This document shows, piece by piece, positions 61,001-64,000 of a DNA stretch of 64,000 bases. Origin of the DNA: Taeniopygia guttata (Eukaryota > Chordata > Aves > Passeriformes > Estrildidae). The DNA lies in assembly GCF_048771995.1 (NCBI RefSeq), contig NC_133024.1, forward strand, positions 3,415,001 to 3,479,000, given 5' to 3'. The position numbers were made by a program, and so were the translations under genes. The notes beneath the pieces were generated by a model. That model made no database searches. It saw only the letters and a list, made by a program, of their open reading frames with translations, and was not told the origin of the DNA. Each line of letters starts with the position of its first letter. Within the stretch, counting starts at the first letter, position 1.

Positions 61001-63659
61001 GTGCATTACATCTACACACAATTAGTCCTCCCAGAGGATTGTCTCTAGGATAAGTCTGAGAGGCTTAATAGGAAATGGTGGTAGAGGATTTCTGAAGTGA
61101 AACCTAATTTCTTTCACAGGTTCTTTAATGAAAGACACATTAGTTGTAAGCAATTGATTCTGCTGCTCCCACAAGTCTGACATTTTTCTCAGCCAGAGCT
61201 AGCACATTCCCTGTATCACTGAACAGAAGGAATGGCCATTGTAGGTACCTCCCCTGAGTAATTTAGCTGTGGCAGCCTGTCAGGCACCTCTGACATATCA
61301 GAGACAAGTATTTAGTTCAGTTATTGGAAAACTGGTGTAGCAACACTAAAGGATGTCATATAGCAGGATTCAGGGCCTAAGCAAATCCTTTGAAATGGGT
61401 GCCAGCTACAATCCTGAATCTCATCAGTAGGCATCTCCTGAAAAGGCTTTAGCAGGGACACATCTAACAAAGAGAATGCCTTCCTCAGGAAGGAATAATA
61501 ATACACTTTATTCTGCAACTATTCTCCCTCAGATCTCTGGAAGCTCAAGAGGTGAGTACAAAAACTACAAAAGCAAAACCACCATGGCAACATCAGCAGA
61601 AAGAGGCACAGTGGCAAAGCAAATGAAGGAAATACGTGACACACTTGGATTTACCACTCAGATTATTCATCCTTGTGCTCCTTGGGCTCAGCTCTCAGAC
61701 TTCACAACTAACCCAGGTATTTGTATATTTTAGGTGAACTGCAGCTGGCTAGGGTTCAGCACAGTGGCTTTTCAGGTAATGTTTGACTTCGTGGATTTTG
61801 TTATCAGCAAGGCTTGCCCTTCCTATGGCTGAGACGTACCACATGCCTTTTTTCTCCATGCCTCAGACACTGATGTTTTCATGCATTGCCTGCAGTAGAC
61901 TGATCTTTTCCAGATCATGCAGTGTTGTCCACTCCCTGACAGCCTGCAAAACATTTGGCCACATGAGCAACACATACATACAATGTTAAGAAGGATTCTC
62001 ATTTATCCACCAACTAGCCAAATAAAAACACCTTAAGTATCCATCCTGTATTCAACCCACTTGTTTTTTTTCCATGCCATTTCTTTACTAGCATTTCTCT
62101 CCAACACTGTAATGACAGACATTAGGACTCAACATTTGATGCCCACTCTGAATACAAAAAGATTTCATTACTTTTTCTCTTAGACTTCTAGTTCATGCCA
62201 TACCTAGCCAGAAGCTAAAGAATTCCTAAATCTCTGATAAAAACCAATCATTTTCCAGAGCCACAAGAACACCGTTAAGAGAGAATTTGAGCTTATGGGA
62301 ATGGCTGTGTCTAAATTTTGATAAGATGACACCACATTAAGTAGTAGTAAGATACAAATATTATGCCCCAGCAATATTATTGACTGTCTTCAGGGTGGCA
62401 GTAAACTAAAGAGGTAGAGAGTAGTAAAACTGTCATTTCTCCTACTCATCTGACTTCAAGCAGCTTCTCTACTTGGTTTAAGTCAAAGGCAAGAACTCCC
62501 AGATTGGTGTTTGCTGCTACTTTACTAACAGTGTGTGAGATACGTCTGCTCTTACCAGGATTCAGGTGTGCTGAGACACTGCATAGTCCATGATGCACTT
62601 GCCCAGCAGAACTAAACTCAATAAATATGACAATGACCAAAAGGTGAAATCTAAGTGACTAATTGTATACACATAAATATTTCTCAATTTGGATCCATTT
62701 GCAGCAGCATAATTTTATTAAGCAGAGGTCAAAAAAATGGCCCATTTTTTCAGTTATGAATAGTGTAGGTACCAGATTGTGATTTAATAGCAAGATAGCT
62801 CATGAGAAAGTAATTTTCTTTTTAATATCTATCTCAAAGCCCAATATTCAGACAAAGCAATAACATTTTCTTACACCCATTCAGAAGCAGAGAAACAGTG
62901 TTTTCTCTGCTTTCATATCTCTTAAAATGGGGAGGATGATTTAAAAATTATGAAGGTTTAAAATCAAATGACACAATTATATTTTTCTTTCTGTTATGAC
63001 CCATACAGTGTATATTCTAGAAAACTTAATCCTTTGGGGTTAATGACAATTTAGAGATCCAATTAAAATGAAATGTTTGCTCTCAGTTATCCACAAGATG
63101 CCTATTGCTGTAGCAAGAGTAGATAAATTGAAGAACTAAGATTCCCCAGCATCTATACAACCTCCAAATATCTCGCATAATTATTTTCTTTTCCTCAAAA
63201 AATAAGTCGCTAAAGCATTGCATCCTCATATAAAAATCAAAATAGTAAAGCCATTTTTTTTTCCTTCTCTAAAGGGTTTTAAAATATTCGTGATGAACAT
63301 TTGTTTCTGATCCATCCCAGCCCCTATCACTCCTGGCAAAAATAAAAAGAAAGGATGCTGCCAGGGCAAGTCCATTGACCCAAATATCTGTCCAGGGACT
63401 GTGCTTTTCTATTCTGTTCCATTAAAGAAACTCAGTGAATTGATGCTGTGCTGTAGAAGAATGAATCAAGATGTACACCAGAAGGATTCCTACCCTGACA
63501 CCTTCCTTTGTGAAAATGAGCTAACAAAAACAATGCCAACATCTGACTCAGGCATTACAAATACACTGAGGTTGGATGGACATAAAGTCTTTCATCACTG
63601 AATTAAAGTATGGGTTGACTAAATTGATATGAAATTACTGACTTTCTGTTCTACTTTCA
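58051..63659. other. Unique AT-rich noncoding DNA, no gene seen
   Basis: No mobile element or gene recognised in 5.6 kb. Minor features: an ATATATATAC run near 58909-58918, a self-complementary ATATC/GATAT cluster at 60178-60222 and an ACACATATATATATTTATG stretch near 60686-60704. The 85-codon frame at 61476-61733 has no recognised domain. Confidence 0.55.
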
Positions 63660-63970
63660 AAATCATTTGAAAACTGAAATGAATCCTTTCCCAGCGAGCA
63701 TTTATCATCCCATTATATTCACCCTGGGGGATGTTAATGGTTTTGGACTACTGCCTCCAGCCCTTACCCCACCTCCGAGTGGGTATTATGTGATGGCAGT
63801 GCACATTTCATCAAGATATATTGCTGATTATATTTCCATTAAAGAATACAGCCAAGTCTGACTCCTAATTTTTCCAGACTAATCCACTACTGCGAGCTTC
63901 CCTGCACTGATGAGTTCATTGCAGAGAAAGGATTCCTTTCTCCTTTTCTTGCAATTTGCATAAATATGTG
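63660..63970. promoter_or_regulatory. Candidate conserved noncoding element with octamer site
   Basis: Non-repetitive block of balanced composition, with retained CpGs (CAGCGAGC, CCTCCGAGTGG, CTGCGAGC). An ATTTGCATAAAT POU/octamer site lies at 63954-63965. ATTA cores (TGATTATATTT, GACTAATCC) are nearby. It continues to the window edge. Enhancer identity is inference from texture, not from alignment. Confidence 0.25.
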
Positions 63971-64000
63971 TCCAGAGTATGAGACTGAGTTAATCAGTTT

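Noticed and set aside
1..64000. tRNA, snRNA, rRNA, CRISPR or bacterial-type operons
   Set aside because: I looked for these on both strands and saw no cloverleaf consensus, no U-RNA text, no spaced direct repeats and no ribosome-binding-site-led gene chains.

Overview
The window is vertebrate nuclear DNA, most likely from a bird and probably a songbird. It is AT-rich, CpG-poor and full of stop codons in all frames. It carries several 5'-truncated CR1 LINE fragments, one ending in tandem copies of an octamer as avian CR1 does, and a set of endogenous-retrovirus LTRs. There are no SINEs and no L1-type elements. I found no protein-coding gene, tRNA, rRNA, snRNA or CRISPR array. The longest open frames (121-177 codons) fall in low-complexity DNA or start inside repeats, and I recognise none of them. 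The window is best read as intergenic or deep intronic sequence.

Layout. 1-5.2 kb is unique AT-rich DNA. An LTR (copy A, minus strand) sits at 5435-5820, followed by a T-rich tract. 5.9-15.2 kb is unique, with a C14 tract, a GC-richer patch at 13.75-14.03 kb and a homeodomain-type palindrome at 14.8 kb. A CR1 tail is at 15387-15736. At 19236-20665 a minus-strand CR1 is split by a plus-strand solo LTR (F1) with a 6-bp target duplication. At 27160-28430 an older CR1 is split by LTR copy B. A purine-rich tract at 32.96-33.2 kb precedes an unrelated plus-strand LTR (E, 33259-33861). A/C-rich tracts lie at 35.6, 43.7 (reverse orientation) and 47.1 kb. A CR1 3' end is at 48168-48484 and a second copy of the F LTR (F2) at 49091-49707. 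At 53768-54447 lies LTR copy D, a relative of A and B, with a 342-bp ATATT/ATATC pentanucleotide array inside its transcribed part. A CR1 tail is at 56056-56410 and a partial LTR (C) at 56749-56925. The rest is unique sequence.

Interpretation. Two nested insertions give a relative order: the CR1s are older than the LTRs that interrupt them. The elements with matching target duplications and no retroviral interior are solo LTRs left by recombination. Several unique blocks (18.39-18.74, 51.49-52.12, 57.87-58.05 and 63.66-63.97 kb) have unusually dense homeodomain or POU-type motifs. They are candidates for conserved noncoding enhancers, but this is inference from motif texture, not from an alignment. 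The most unusual object is the satellite-bearing LTR D, together with the shared non-canonical LTR terminus of copies A and D.
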